Shown: positions 42,911-51,644 of the stretch, one piece after another
Layout: every line of letters begins with the position of its first letter
Position numbering within the stretch: the stretch's first letter is position 1
Origin: an uncultured Bacteroidales bacterium
Lineage (GTDB): Bacteria; Bacteroidota; Bacteroidia; Bacteroidales; FEN-979
Length of the DNA: 64,000 bases
Direction of reading: 5' to 3'
Assembly: GCA_903887775.1 (NCBI GenBank)
Contig: CAISRB010000033.1
Coordinates: forward strand, 310,001-374,000
Position numbers and translations under genes: made by a program
Notes under the pieces: generated by a model
Databases searched by the model: none
What the model was told of the DNA's origin: nothing
What the model saw: the letters and a program-made list of their open reading frames with translations, nothing else

Positions 42911-45724
42911 TTATTTAACCTCAGGCAGCCATTCCGCTTTTAATACGTTCTGGCGGGTGTAAAATTTACGGGCGATTTGCACCAGTTTTTCCGGGGTTAG
43001 TGCTTTCAGCCGTTGATCATAGGTGATAATCCTTTCAGGATCAGTCCCGTAGAGAAATGCATTTTGGAGTCCATCAAGCCAGTAGCTATTGGTCCTTATG
43101 TTCACTTTGAAATGTTCGAGTGCCGGTTCACGAACCCTTTCCAGATCTTTAGGTGTAATGCCGCCATCAACTTTGGCGCTTTCGATCAGGCCGAGGAAAG
43201 CGGTATGAACTTTTTCAATGTTTTTAGGACTGCAGGGGAAGCGGGATTGAATGATAAATTCTTCCCTGGGGACTTTTGTAATTGCGCCTCCGCATCCTCC
43301 GCCGTAAATGGCACTCATTTTTTCACGGATAGTGTCAACGATTTTATTGTTAATAACAGCATTCAGCTGCGAAAGAAGAAAGTTGTCATCAGGGTTATAA
43401 GGCATTTTCCCGGTGAAAAAATGTGCAAGCATGGCTTGTTGTTCCGAACCTTTGTTCAATGTAAAAGAATGATCACCCTCTATCGGTATAATGCCGAGGT
43501 CCTTATAGGTGCTGATTATTTTACCTGACGGCAGTGAAGCCAGGTATTTTTCAATGAGCGGAATGATCTGGTCAAGAGTAAAACTGCCGACAAAAGTATA
43601 ATACATGCCATTTGCATTGCATAATCTCTGCTTGTAAAAATTTACGGCATTGTCCATTTTTATCAGATCATAGATTGAGGGGTTCTCAATAAGATGCGCT
43701 CTTTTATTCCCCCGGTAGAAGGTATTGTAGGCAGTATCCATAAACAGATACTGAGGATTTTGCTTTATCGATTCAAGTTGCTGTTTCTCGCGGCTGACGA
43801 ATGAGTGAAATGCTTCGGGATCAATCCGGGGTGATGTGCACTTCAGATAGATCAGCTGAAACATGGTTTCCAGGTCCTTGATAGTGCTGTTGCCATCGAG
43901 GTACTCGGTGTATATTTCAACTGTGGGTGTGACGGAAACCACCTTACCGGAAAGGAATTTGGTAAGGTCTGAATTTGAAAAATCGCCGTAACCCATTTCT
44001 TCCACGAGGTTATTTGAAAACTGGGCGCTTGGATAGTCGCCGGCTTCATACAGGCTGTATCCGCCAAACCGGGAACCTTTGCAAATGATTTCATCATTTT
44101 TAAAGTCGGTTGGCTTTAAGCAAACAGTCACTCCGTTGCTTAGCGTCAGGGTCGTAGTACCGAGTTTTTCGTTCTTTTCAGTTTTTGTGATAGTGCCTGG
44201 TTTGGGTTCAGCCTTCAGCAAGGAAGCTGCAATCCCCTTTTCCTTGTATGGTTCAACAGTTTTTTTCAGCGCATTATCGATCCATGATTTCAATTGTTCG
44301 TCGGTGGGCAGGCCGGGCTGGGTTTTAGCAGTTACATAACAGAAATAGTTATCATTAAAGGTGATTTTTTTCCTGATGCTGTCAAAACTCTTCAGTTCGA
44401 TCAAGTCAATGTTCTGCTTTACAAAATTATACTCCCATGCAATACCGGGTATGGCTTCGTTTTCGTAAAAATTCGAAGTGAATTCCCATATAAAATTTCC
44501 TGATTCTGTCTTATCCCGCTCATTGTAACGTTTTTCATAATCGGCCAGCATCATGGCTTTTGCCCTGATCAGTTCATCCTTTATAAAGCCGAATTTTTTT
44601 ACACGCATACTCTCAGTCATTAATGCTTCTATGGCTGACTGCATCTGGTGGTTACCGCACATTGCACTCGCAACGAAATTTTCAAACCCTCTGCCCCAAC
44701 CTCCCAGATAGGTATAGGCGTATACAAAAGGTGGATTGGATGTGTTTTTCAGTTCATCAAGCCTCATCGACATCATGCTGAAAAACAGGTTATTAACGAT
44801 ACGGTTCAGATAATTGCCTTCGGTTATCACCGGATGACTGGGCTGAGCGCTGCAGACTATCGAAATCTGAGTGGCATTGGCTTCCGCATCGCTTACCATC
44901 ATGGCCTTGCTTGCCATAAAGGGCTTCACTTCAAAAAATGCCTGGCGGGGACGGGGGTTTGCCGGGTTCTTAAAATCTCCGAATTTTGAAACTATCATTT
45001 TTTCGGCTTTTTCCACAGGCATATCGCCCACTACAACCACCGCCTCCAAATTAGGACGATACCAGTCGGCGTAAAACCTGCGTAACACGGAATAGTTGAA
45101 CTTTTCAATGATGGAGTCGACTCCTATGGGCAAGCGATCGGCATATTTTGAGCCATTCATCAAAGAAGGCAGCCATTTCTTCATCATACGGTCATTTGCC
45201 CCTTTTCCTATACGGCTTTCAGCAAGTATAACCCCACGTTCCTTGTCAATTTCTTCGGAAGTCAGCAGGGCTGACCCGCTCCAGTCGGAAAGAACGGTAA
45301 ACCCGGTTTCCAGTTTATTCGTATCATCGCTGGGAATGGGCAGCATATATTGTGTCTCATCAAAACCGGTGAAAGCATTCAGGTCGTTACCAAAACCAAC
45401 ACCAATGCTTTGCAGGTACTGTACCAGTTCATTAGCAGGGAAATGCTTTAAACCGTTAAAGTTCATATGTTCCATAAAGTGGGCAAGCCCGCGCTGGTCA
45501 TTGTCCTCAAGAATGGAGCCCGCATTTATCGCCAGCCTTAGCTCAACTTTCTTTTCGGGTTTCTGGTTGAATTTAATGTAGTATTTCAATCCGTTCGGTA
45601 ATACACCGATTTTAACATCGGGAGAAGGAGGAATGATCGCCTTTGGATCATACGTTTTTTGTGCAACGACTGTGGTCAAACACAGTGTAAATGACAGAAA
45701 GAATAAGAATACCAGTTTTTTCAT
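42911..45724 (-). CDS. M16-family zinc metallopeptidase (pitrilysin type)
   Basis: 937 aa. Signal peptide MKKLVFLFFLSFTLCLTTVV-AQ, then inverted zinc motif HFMEH (His82, Glu85, His86) in RGLAHFMEHMNFNG with a downstream Glu in KERGVILAES. Two M16 catalytic-like halves and inactive C-terminal domains give the full pitrilysin-type length, as is usual in Bacteroidota. It is a periplasmic or outer-membrane-exposed peptidase that would degrade small peptides. Stand-alone gene with a good promoter at 45769-45799. Confidence 0.93.
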   Translation of the reverse strand: MKKLVFLFFLSFTLCLTTVVAQKTYDPKAIIPPSPDVKIGVLPNGLKYYIKFNQKPEKKVELRLAINAGSILEDNDQRGLAHFMEHMNFNGLKHFPANELVQYLQSIGVGFGNDLNAFTGFDETQYMLPIPSDDTNKLETGFTVLSDWSGSALLTSEEIDKERGVILAESRIGKGANDRMMKKWLPSLMNGSKYADRLPIGVDSIIEKFNYSVLRRFYADWYRPNLEAVVVVGDMPVEKAEKMIVSKFGDFKNPANPRPRQAFFEVKPFMASKAMMVSDAEANATQISIVCSAQPSHPVITEGNYLNRIVNNLFFSMMSMRLDELKNTSNPPFVYAYTYLGGWGRGFENFVASAMCGNHQMQSAIEALMTESMRVKKFGFIKDELIRAKAMMLADYEKRYNERDKTESGNFIWEFTSNFYENEAIPGIAWEYNFVKQNIDLIELKSFDSIRKKITFNDNYFCYVTAKTQPGLPTDEQLKSWIDNALKKTVEPYKEKGIAASLLKAEPKPGTITKTEKNEKLGTTTLTLSNGVTVCLKPTDFKNDEIICKGSRFGGYSLYEAGDYPSAQFSNNLVEEMGYGDFSNSDLTKFLSGKVVSVTPTVEIYTEYLDGNSTIKDLETMFQLIYLKCTSPRIDPEAFHSFVSREKQQLESIKQNPQYLFMDTAYNTFYRGNKRAHLIENPSIYDLIKMDNAVNFYKQRLCNANGMYYTFVGSFTLDQIIPLIEKYLASLPSGKIISTYKDLGIIPIEGDHSFTLNKGSEQQAMLAHFFTGKMPYNPDDNFLLSQLNAVINNKIVDTIREKMSAIYGGGCGGAITKVPREEFIIQSRFPCSPKNIEKVHTAFLGLIESAKVDGGITPKDLERVREPALEHFKVNIRTNSYWLDGLQNAFLYGTDPERIITYDQRLKALTPEKLVQIARKFYTRQNVLKAEWLPEVK

Positions 45725-45768
45725 AAGGATAAATGATTAAAGAAAGAATACAAAGACGTTTAACAATT

Positions 45769-45799
45769 CAAATATACATCCATATTTGATAAAAGTCAA
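45769..45799 (-). promoter_or_regulatory. Predicted promoter of the M16 peptidase gene
   Basis: On the minus strand, TTG (45799-45797), a 20-base spacer, TATATTTG (45776-45769). Leader of about 40 bases before the ATG at 45724. Confidence 0.6.
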
Positions 45800-45860
45800 T
45801 ATGTTACGGATAACAATATATAACAATCTTTCTGAAAGAAAAAATACTTAATTTTAGCCT

Positions 45861-46517
45861 GTGAAAAAACCACCTTCCAGTAATTATATAATGCAGGTCT
45901 ACTATACCGACCCGCGTGAGGAGATGCCTGGTTTTATCCCGCTGTCATGCAAACGGATTCTTGAAGTTGGCTGCGGTGAAGGAAATTTCGGGATGCTTCT
46001 GAAAGAAAGAGAAGGAGTTGAAGTATGGGGCGTGGAATTGTCGGAACCTTCCGCAGCGATCGCTGGTAAAAGGCTTGACAGAGTGTTCCCGGGTGATTTT
46101 TATGATAATTATCAGTATCTGCCTGAGAAATATTTCGACTGCCTGGTTTTTAACGATGTTCTTGAACACTTCACCGATCCTGACAGGGTACTTGAGATGT
46201 GCAGGGAAATTCTGTTACCTGGTGGCTATATTGTAAGCTCAATTCCAAATGTACGTTATATCCGCAACCTTTATGAAGTTCTGATCGAAAAGGATTGGGA
46301 ATATAAAGCCGGGGGCATCCTCGACAGGACTCATTACCGCTTCTTCACTCAAAAAAGCATCATCAGGATGTTCAACAGGGCGGGATATGTCATAGAGAGC
46401 TGCACGGGCATCAACCCGACCAATAATTTTTTGACCAGATTGCTGGGGATTATCACGTTTGGCCATATGTCAGATGTGAGATTTCTTGAATTTGCTACAG
46501 TTGCCCGCTTAAACTGA
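45861..46517 (+). CDS. Class I SAM-dependent methyltransferase, glycan-locus type
   Basis: 218 aa. SAM motif I is RILEVGCGEGNFGMLL, then VELSEPSAAIAGKRLD, FDCLVFNDVLEHFTDPDRVL and LLPGGYIVSSIPNVRY. This pattern is common in methyltransferases of O-antigen and capsule loci. GTG start at 45861; an ATG at 45891 (MQVYYTDPR) is an alternative, and TAATTTTA (45849-45856) just upstream could be its -7 box. A flippase gene follows after 14 bases, supporting a surface-polysaccharide role. Confidence 0.82.
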   Translation: MKKPPSSNYIMQVYYTDPREEMPGFIPLSCKRILEVGCGEGNFGMLLKEREGVEVWGVELSEPSAAIAGKRLDRVFPGDFYDNYQYLPEKYFDCLVFNDVLEHFTDPDRVLEMCREILLPGGYIVSSIPNVRYIRNLYEVLIEKDWEYKAGGILDRTHYRFFTQKSIIRMFNRAGYVIESCTGINPTNNFLTRLLGIITFGHMSDVRFLEFATVARLN

Positions 46518-46531
46518 TATCTTGACAATCA

Positions 46532-47785
46532 ATGTTTAAGAACATTTCAAAGCTGGTTGCAGGAACATTCATTGCACAGCTAATCACATTTCTTGTTGCC
46601 CCGGTAATAACGCGTTTATTTACCCCTTCAGATTTTGGCGCTTTTACCTTTCTTATTTCAATTGCGGGGGGTATCGGAATGGTTGCCACACTCAGGTACG
46701 AGATGGCCATAATTCTCCCGGCCGACGACAAAGACTCGATCAACCTGGCCTTTCTTTCACTGATCATCGCATTATTCATCTCGATTATATCAACTGCCAT
46801 CCTGTTTATTGCTGACCGGCTTTTTTTCCCCGGTATTATTATGAACCCCTTGTATCGCAATTGGATATACCTGCTCCCTGCCCTGATCTTTCTGATGGCA
46901 GCAAGCAGTGTTTTCCAGCAGTGGTACAATCACAGGAAGGAATACAGAACGCTGGCATACTCGAAAGTAATCACTTCGGCAGTGAACAATTCCACAACAC
47001 TGTTGATGGGTCTTGCCGGTTTTGGAGCATTGGGATTGTGGTTGGGGAACTTCGCCGGATCTCTGTTCGTCATCCTTTTTTTTGCTATTCTTTTTTACTT
47101 CCGCTACCGCGGAAACCTGGGGTATTTTGACATTTCATTGCAAAAAGTCCTTGCTGCAAAATACAAATACCTTCCCATGGCCAATACGCCACAGGTGATT
47201 GTGGAAATGGTTCAGTCATATGGCATCATATACCTGCTGAAGATATTCTTCGCTTCTTCAGTTTTGGGATTTTTTTCGCTGTCACTTCGTCTGCTCCAGG
47301 CTCCAATGTGGCTTGTCGGCATTTCTATCGGACAGGTTTTCTATAAAGAAGCATCTGAAAGATTTAAGAAAGACGGGAACCTGATACAACCGGTCATGAA
47401 AACGATCAGAACGTCTGCAATCATCGCTTTACCCGTATCTGTCATCCTGTTGACAATAGGCCCATGGCTGATTGGCCTGATCTTCGGCCATGCATGGACC
47501 GAAGCAGGCCGGTACGCCCGAATACTGGCGCCATGGATGTTTTTTGATTTTGTACGTTCGACAATCAGTCAGACCCCTCTCATCATACGCAAAGCCAGGC
47601 CCATGTTCTTTATCGCTGTGCTCGGCGCTATGTTTATCATCATTCCCATTGTTGCAGGGGGGATTTTTTTCAGGGACCCCTCAATCGGATTTATCCTGCT
47701 TACGATAACCCATAGTTTGTATTCTATTGGAGTCATTGCATGGATCATCAACATAGCGAAGAAAAGCAGTCAAAACACGGAATGA
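46532..47785 (+). CDS. Oligosaccharide flippase (Wzx/MVF-like)
   Basis: 417-aa polytopic membrane protein, about 12 hydrophobic segments. It begins MFKNISKLVAGTFIAQLITFLVAPVITRLFTPSDFGAFTF, a standard Wzx-type start, with LRLLQAPMWLVGISIGQVFYKEASERF, typical of the polysaccharide biosynthesis protein family. It would translocate undecaprenyl-linked sugars. It is paired with the preceding methyltransferase. No glycosyltransferases or polymerase are in reach, so this is a small or orphan glycan pair. Confidence 0.88.
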   Translation: MFKNISKLVAGTFIAQLITFLVAPVITRLFTPSDFGAFTFLISIAGGIGMVATLRYEMAIILPADDKDSINLAFLSLIIALFISIISTAILFIADRLFFPGIIMNPLYRNWIYLLPALIFLMAASSVFQQWYNHRKEYRTLAYSKVITSAVNNSTTLLMGLAGFGALGLWLGNFAGSLFVILFFAILFYFRYRGNLGYFDISLQKVLAAKYKYLPMANTPQVIVEMVQSYGIIYLLKIFFASSVLGFFSLSLRLLQAPMWLVGISIGQVFYKEASERFKKDGNLIQPVMKTIRTSAIIALPVSVILLTIGPWLIGLIFGHAWTEAGRYARILAPWMFFDFVRSTISQTPLIIRKARPMFFIAVLGAMFIIIPIVAGGIFFRDPSIGFILLTITHSLYSIGVIAWIINIAKKSSQNTE

Positions 47786-47796
47786 ATGTGCCTGCT

Positions 47797-48252
47797 TCAT
47801 TTCGGTAATGCCCCGAAAATCTTTTTTATGGTTTTGTGAAATTTATGAAAACCGCTGACCGGGTCGGCCCACATCAGTATGCATTCCTTATTTATCAGGT
47901 TGACCTGCTTATCTTTAAGGTAATCAAGCGCCTCCGTTGTATCCGACATTTGTTGGATCCAGATATTGTTTATGCCTTTCTCAATGGCTTCTTTCACAAT
48001 TTCCAGCGTTTTAATTTTAGGCGTGACGATAAGCAGGTGCCTAACATCTGCAGGAAGGGCCCTGACCGAATGAAAACACGGCTGACCATCAATGAAATCA
48101 ATACCGGGGTTAACAGGGTAAAGTTCGAATCCTTTCTTTTTCAGGTCAGTGAATACAACATGGCCAAATTTTTTCGGGTCGCGGGAAGCACCTGCTATTG
48201 CAAGTTTTTTGCTTTCAAGAAATGCTTCAATTGCTTTACGGGATGTTTTCAT
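47797..48252 (-). CDS. CoA-binding domain protein (YccU-like)
   Basis: 151 aa, Rossmann-type CoA-binding fold: KLAIAGASRDPKKFGHVVF, DLKKKGFELYPVNPG, VRHLLIVTPKIKTLEIVKEAIEKGINNIWIQQ and NKECILMW. Proteins of this family bind CoA but their role is unclear. It is the last gene of the run dnaX, pfkB-type kinase, acyltransferase, this gene. Convergent with the flippase (11-base gap). Confidence 0.85.
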   Translation of the reverse strand: MKTSRKAIEAFLESKKLAIAGASRDPKKFGHVVFTDLKKKGFELYPVNPGIDFIDGQPCFHSVRALPADVRHLLIVTPKIKTLEIVKEAIEKGINNIWIQQMSDTTEALDYLKDKQVNLINKECILMWADPVSGFHKFHKTIKKIFGALPK

Positions 48253-48272
48253 AAAAACTTATGTTACAATGG

Positions 48273-48827
48273 TTACTGACCCGATAAATTAAACCTGTCG
48301 GGATGTTTGGCCTGCATTCCCCTGTAAAAGTCCTGAATTATTTTCAGATCCTTTTCGAAATCCCCGCTTGGGATCATTACAGGTCCTATTCCGCCGGATT
48401 TCTTTCCATAATCAATAAAAGAACAGGCGATAGGGACCCCTGCTTCCAGTGCGATCATATAAAATCCTTTTTTCCATTGAGTCACCTTTTTTCTTGACCC
48501 TTCGGGTGTTATCACAACGTACAGGGATTCACTGGAGTTAAACATTTCCCTAAGCTGATCTATCATATTATTCTTTTTGCCCCGGTCGACAGGTATCCCT
48601 CCAAGTTTGTCGATCAGCCATCCCAGCGGGCCTTTAAAGGCTTCGGCTTTGATGAGGAAACGTATGTTCACATCGGCGACGTGAAAGGTTATCCATCCTA
48701 TCACAAAATCCCATGAACTGGTATGGGGCGCCGATATGATCACCGCTTTTTTAATGTCAGCAGGCATTCTTCCATCGGTTTTCCATCCCATGAATTTCAG
48801 AACAGATCGCCAAAACCAGTGGTTCAT
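48273..48827 (-). CDS. Lysophospholipid acyltransferase family protein (PlsC-like)
   Basis: 184 aa. The acyltransferase catalytic motif HX4D is seen as HTSSWD (SAPHTSSWDFVIGW), with LGGIPVDRGKKNN and the EGSRKK motif (VITPEGSRKKVTQWKKGFYMIA). It is shorter than PlsC and lacks a clear N-terminal anchor, like the short 1-acylglycerol-3-phosphate acyltransferase-type proteins common in Bacteroidota. Its ATG overlaps the kinase stop by four bases (ATGA). Confidence 0.88.
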   Translation of the reverse strand: MNHWFWRSVLKFMGWKTDGRMPADIKKAVIISAPHTSSWDFVIGWITFHVADVNIRFLIKAEAFKGPLGWLIDKLGGIPVDRGKKNNMIDQLREMFNSSESLYVVITPEGSRKKVTQWKKGFYMIALEAGVPIACSFIDYGKKSGGIGPVMIPSGDFEKDLKIIQDFYRGMQAKHPDRFNLSGQ

Positions 48828-49750
48828 GATCTCAGGGTTTTACTGAATCCGGTGGAAATATAGTTTTCCAGGCTTTTACAAACATCGGCGGCAAAGGAAA
48901 TCCCCGATCCAATCATGGCCCTGATATTTTCAGGAGTCAGGTGATCTGAACCGGCTTCTGTGAGTCCCAGTCCGACAAGGGCATAGATGATTCCTGCATT
49001 AAAGGAATCTCCTGCCCCGATAGTACTTGCAAGCGGTTTTACAACAGGAATATTTACACTTGTCTTTTTATCGTTAAACCAGGCGATGACACTTTTACTG
49101 TTTCTTGTAATGATGACATTTTCGCAGCCAAATGAGCTGAGCGTAATTCTCACATCATCTGGTTTCTGTAATCCAAAAACAGTGAAAAAATCCTCGTCAG
49201 AACCTCTGACTATATCGGCAATTGAGATGTTTTCAATGATCCAGGACCTGGTCGTTTCCAATGTATGAATGTGGGATTTTCTGAAGTTCGGATCATAGAT
49301 GATGAGGGTTCCCTTAGCCCTGGCTTTTTTTACCCAACTTACGATTTTTCCCCGTATTCCCGGACTGATCGAATAGATTGACCCGAAAAGGATCACATCT
49401 CCTTTTTTAACAGTTGGCAACGGATCCTTCATCCTGATCCGGGGGTACAAAGTGTGAAAGGAATAGGAGGCATTGCGCTTCTTGTCAAGGAATGCCAGGG
49501 CAAGTGCCGTTTTTCCATCATCATATCTCCTGATGAAATGTGTTCCCACATTATTTTGTTTCAGAAAATCATCAATGATTTTTCCGGGCTGGTCTTTCCC
49601 GTATTCACTTACAAATTCAACTTTCAAACCGGCCCTGCCGAGAGATACGGCCGAGTTAAGTGCGGATCCGCCGGGTGTCGCGGATACAGGTTGTCCATCA
49701 TTAAAAATGATATCCAGGACAGTTTCGCCAATGCAAAAGACCGTTGCCAT
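48824..49750 (-). CDS. PfkB-family carbohydrate kinase
   Basis: 308 aa from ATG 49750 (MATVFCIGETVLDIIF). Ribokinase-fold motifs: GGSALNSAVSLGRAGLKVEFVSEYGKD near the N-terminus and ASTIGAGDSFNAGIIYALV with the catalytic Asp near the C-terminus. Fructokinase or a related sugar kinase is likely; the substrate is not certain. The ATG follows the dnaX stop by one base, so an upstream start at 49768 inside dnaX is rejected. Confidence 0.9.
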   Translation of the reverse strand: MATVFCIGETVLDIIFNDGQPVSATPGGSALNSAVSLGRAGLKVEFVSEYGKDQPGKIIDDFLKQNNVGTHFIRRYDDGKTALALAFLDKKRNASYSFHTLYPRIRMKDPLPTVKKGDVILFGSIYSISPGIRGKIVSWVKKARAKGTLIIYDPNFRKSHIHTLETTRSWIIENISIADIVRGSDEDFFTVFGLQKPDDVRITLSSFGCENVIITRNSKSVIAWFNDKKTSVNIPVVKPLASTIGAGDSFNAGIIYALVGLGLTEAGSDHLTPENIRAMIGSGISFAADVCKSLENYISTGFSKTLRS

Positions 49751-49751
49751 T

Positions 49752-51479
49752 TCAATAGTCGATTTCAAGATCCAGTTCGTCTTTGAGTTTCAGTAAGGCG
49801 GGATTTTTTGAAGCCATTTGTTCAAATTTGTCCTTGTCGGTATAGGGCCTTTTTTTTCTGCTGTTCTCCTCCACTTTTACTGTCAGATCGAGTTTGTAAT
49901 TATCAAGCCTGGACCGAAGAAACCCAAGCATTTCAACTTTTCTCTGGAAAAGATCAGTTTCGAGCAACTTGTTTTCAAGCTTGATCTCAATACTGAATTC
50001 GTCTTTCAGAGCGGGGATACATTCTTTCAGGCTGCTATAAAGATGAGGTGCGTTGCTTTTCAGCCCTTCCACATAATCCTTCCAGGCTGCTGCCAGTTCT
50101 TCCTGTGTAAATGCATTGGCCCTGTCGTATATTACTGAGTCTTCCAGAACTTCTGAATTGCTTTTAACAGGTTTGACGTCCTGTTTAATTGATATGGTAC
50201 CTGTGACATTTTCCTTCAGGTCCCTGAGTTTGACCGGGGTAACCGAAGCTGCTGTTGCTGCTGTTACTGCTGTTGCTGCTTTTGTTGCGGCTGTTGCTGT
50301 TGTTGCAGCTGTGGCTGTTGTTGCTTTTGTTGTTGCGGCTGCTGCAGGGCGGGGTTTTTCAGGGGCCGGGGTTTTTTTTTGAGGCTGATTGGCCTGGGTG
50401 CACATCTGCATCAGCGACAGTTCAAGGTGGATACGCTTGTTGTTGCTTGTTTTGTAGACCAGGTCACAGCGGTTGTTTATGTCGAGAAGTGTGAGCAGTT
50501 GAGAAACCTCGAAGCGGGCAGCCTGTTCCGCATATTGACTTCTTATCGACGGGGCTGTTTCCATCAGCTTAACTGTGGCCGGGTCCTTACACACCAGGAG
50601 GTTCCTTAAATGCTCAGCAAACCCGATGAGGAAATGTTGTCCGTCAAAACCTTTACCTATGATATCATCTATTGTCAGCAGTGTTCCCGTGATATCCGCA
50701 TTCAGGATCTGGTCACTTATGCGGAAGTAATATTCATAGTCAAGTACATTCAGGTTTTCAATAACTGTAGAGTATTTCAGATCATTCCCGGCAAAACTGA
50801 CAAGCTGGTCAAAAATCGAAAGGGCATCACGCATGGCACCGTCGGCTTTCTGGGCGATGATATGCAGGGCGTTTTCCTCAACGCTTATATTTTCCTTGTC
50901 AGCCACAAACTTCAGGTGACTCACCATGTCATCCACTGTGATCCTTCTGAAATCAAAGATCTGGCAACGTGAGAGAATGGTAGGAATGATCTTGTGTTTT
51001 TCGGTGGTGGCAAGAATAAATTTGGCATAGGGGGGAGGTTCTTCCAGGGTCTTCAGGAAAGCGTTGAATGCTGAAGCCGAGAGCATATGAACTTCATCTA
51101 TGATGTAAACCTTGTATTTTCCCATCTGGGGCGGGATGCGTACCTGGTCAACCAGGGTCCGGATATCATCCACCGAGTTATTTGATGCACCATCAAGTTC
51201 ATAGATATTGAACGAAGCATTCTCGTTGAATGAGATGCACGACTGACATTGATCACAGGCTTCAGCCGAAGGAGATAGATGTTCGCAGTTTATGGTCTTC
51301 GCAAGAATACGCGCACAGGTTGTTTTGCCTATTCCCCTGGGCCCGCAAAATAAGAACGCCTGGGCAAGCTGATTATGCCTGATAGCATTTTTAAGTGTTT
51401 TCGTAATCGTTGCCTGTCCAACAACGGTATCAAAAGTCTGGGGCCTGTACTTTCTTGCAGAAACAATAAAATTATCCAT
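49752..51479 (-). CDS. dnaX: DNA polymerase III subunit gamma/tau
   Basis: 575-aa clamp-loader ATPase. Walker A GPRGIGKTT, zinc Cys set CEH...CDQCQSC, DEVHMLS (Walker B) and LEEPPPYAKFILATTE, then domain III to about residue 360, an Ala/Thr-rich linker (about 375-410) and a tau-type C-terminal part (AAWKDYVEGLKSN to the end). Nine A in a row on the coding strand (plus coordinates 50372-50380, codons 367-370) sit at the end of domain III. A -1 shift there gives QKKNPGP and a TGA (50361-50359), a 373-aa gamma-like product. First gene of a four-gene minus-strand operon. Confidence 0.95.
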   Translation of the reverse strand: MDNFIVSARKYRPQTFDTVVGQATITKTLKNAIRHNQLAQAFLFCGPRGIGKTTCARILAKTINCEHLSPSAEACDQCQSCISFNENASFNIYELDGASNNSVDDIRTLVDQVRIPPQMGKYKVYIIDEVHMLSASAFNAFLKTLEEPPPYAKFILATTEKHKIIPTILSRCQIFDFRRITVDDMVSHLKFVADKENISVEENALHIIAQKADGAMRDALSIFDQLVSFAGNDLKYSTVIENLNVLDYEYYFRISDQILNADITGTLLTIDDIIGKGFDGQHFLIGFAEHLRNLLVCKDPATVKLMETAPSIRSQYAEQAARFEVSQLLTLLDINNRCDLVYKTSNNKRIHLELSLMQMCTQANQPQKKTPAPEKPRPAAAATTKATTATAATTATAATKAATAVTAATAASVTPVKLRDLKENVTGTISIKQDVKPVKSNSEVLEDSVIYDRANAFTQEELAAAWKDYVEGLKSNAPHLYSSLKECIPALKDEFSIEIKLENKLLETDLFQRKVEMLGFLRSRLDNYKLDLTVKVEENSRKKRPYTDKDKFEQMASKNPALLKLKDELDLEIDY

Positions 51480-51589
51480 AAATTCCCTTCAGATCGGTTC
51501 ATTAAACCTCCCGCGTAAATCCCCTTGCCGCGTATTGGGCAACCCGGATACGGAGCTTGCCAGGGAGGTCATTCTGTTGATTTATGTAT

Positions 51590-51597
51590 CAAAAGTA
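51590..51597 (-). promoter_or_regulatory. -7 promoter element of the dnaX operon
   Basis: TACTTTTG on the minus strand, about 110 bases ahead of the dnaX ATG. No TTG at standard spacing was found. Confidence 0.35.
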
Positions 51598-51644
51598 CGA
51601 AAGTTTTCGTTTTTTCCTTAATTTGGTATCATCAAAAACCCTGA

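Noticed and set aside
50116-50494. Short Ala/Leu-rich plus-strand reading frames over the dnaX linker
   Set aside because: They are produced by the low-complexity linker read in the wrong strand.
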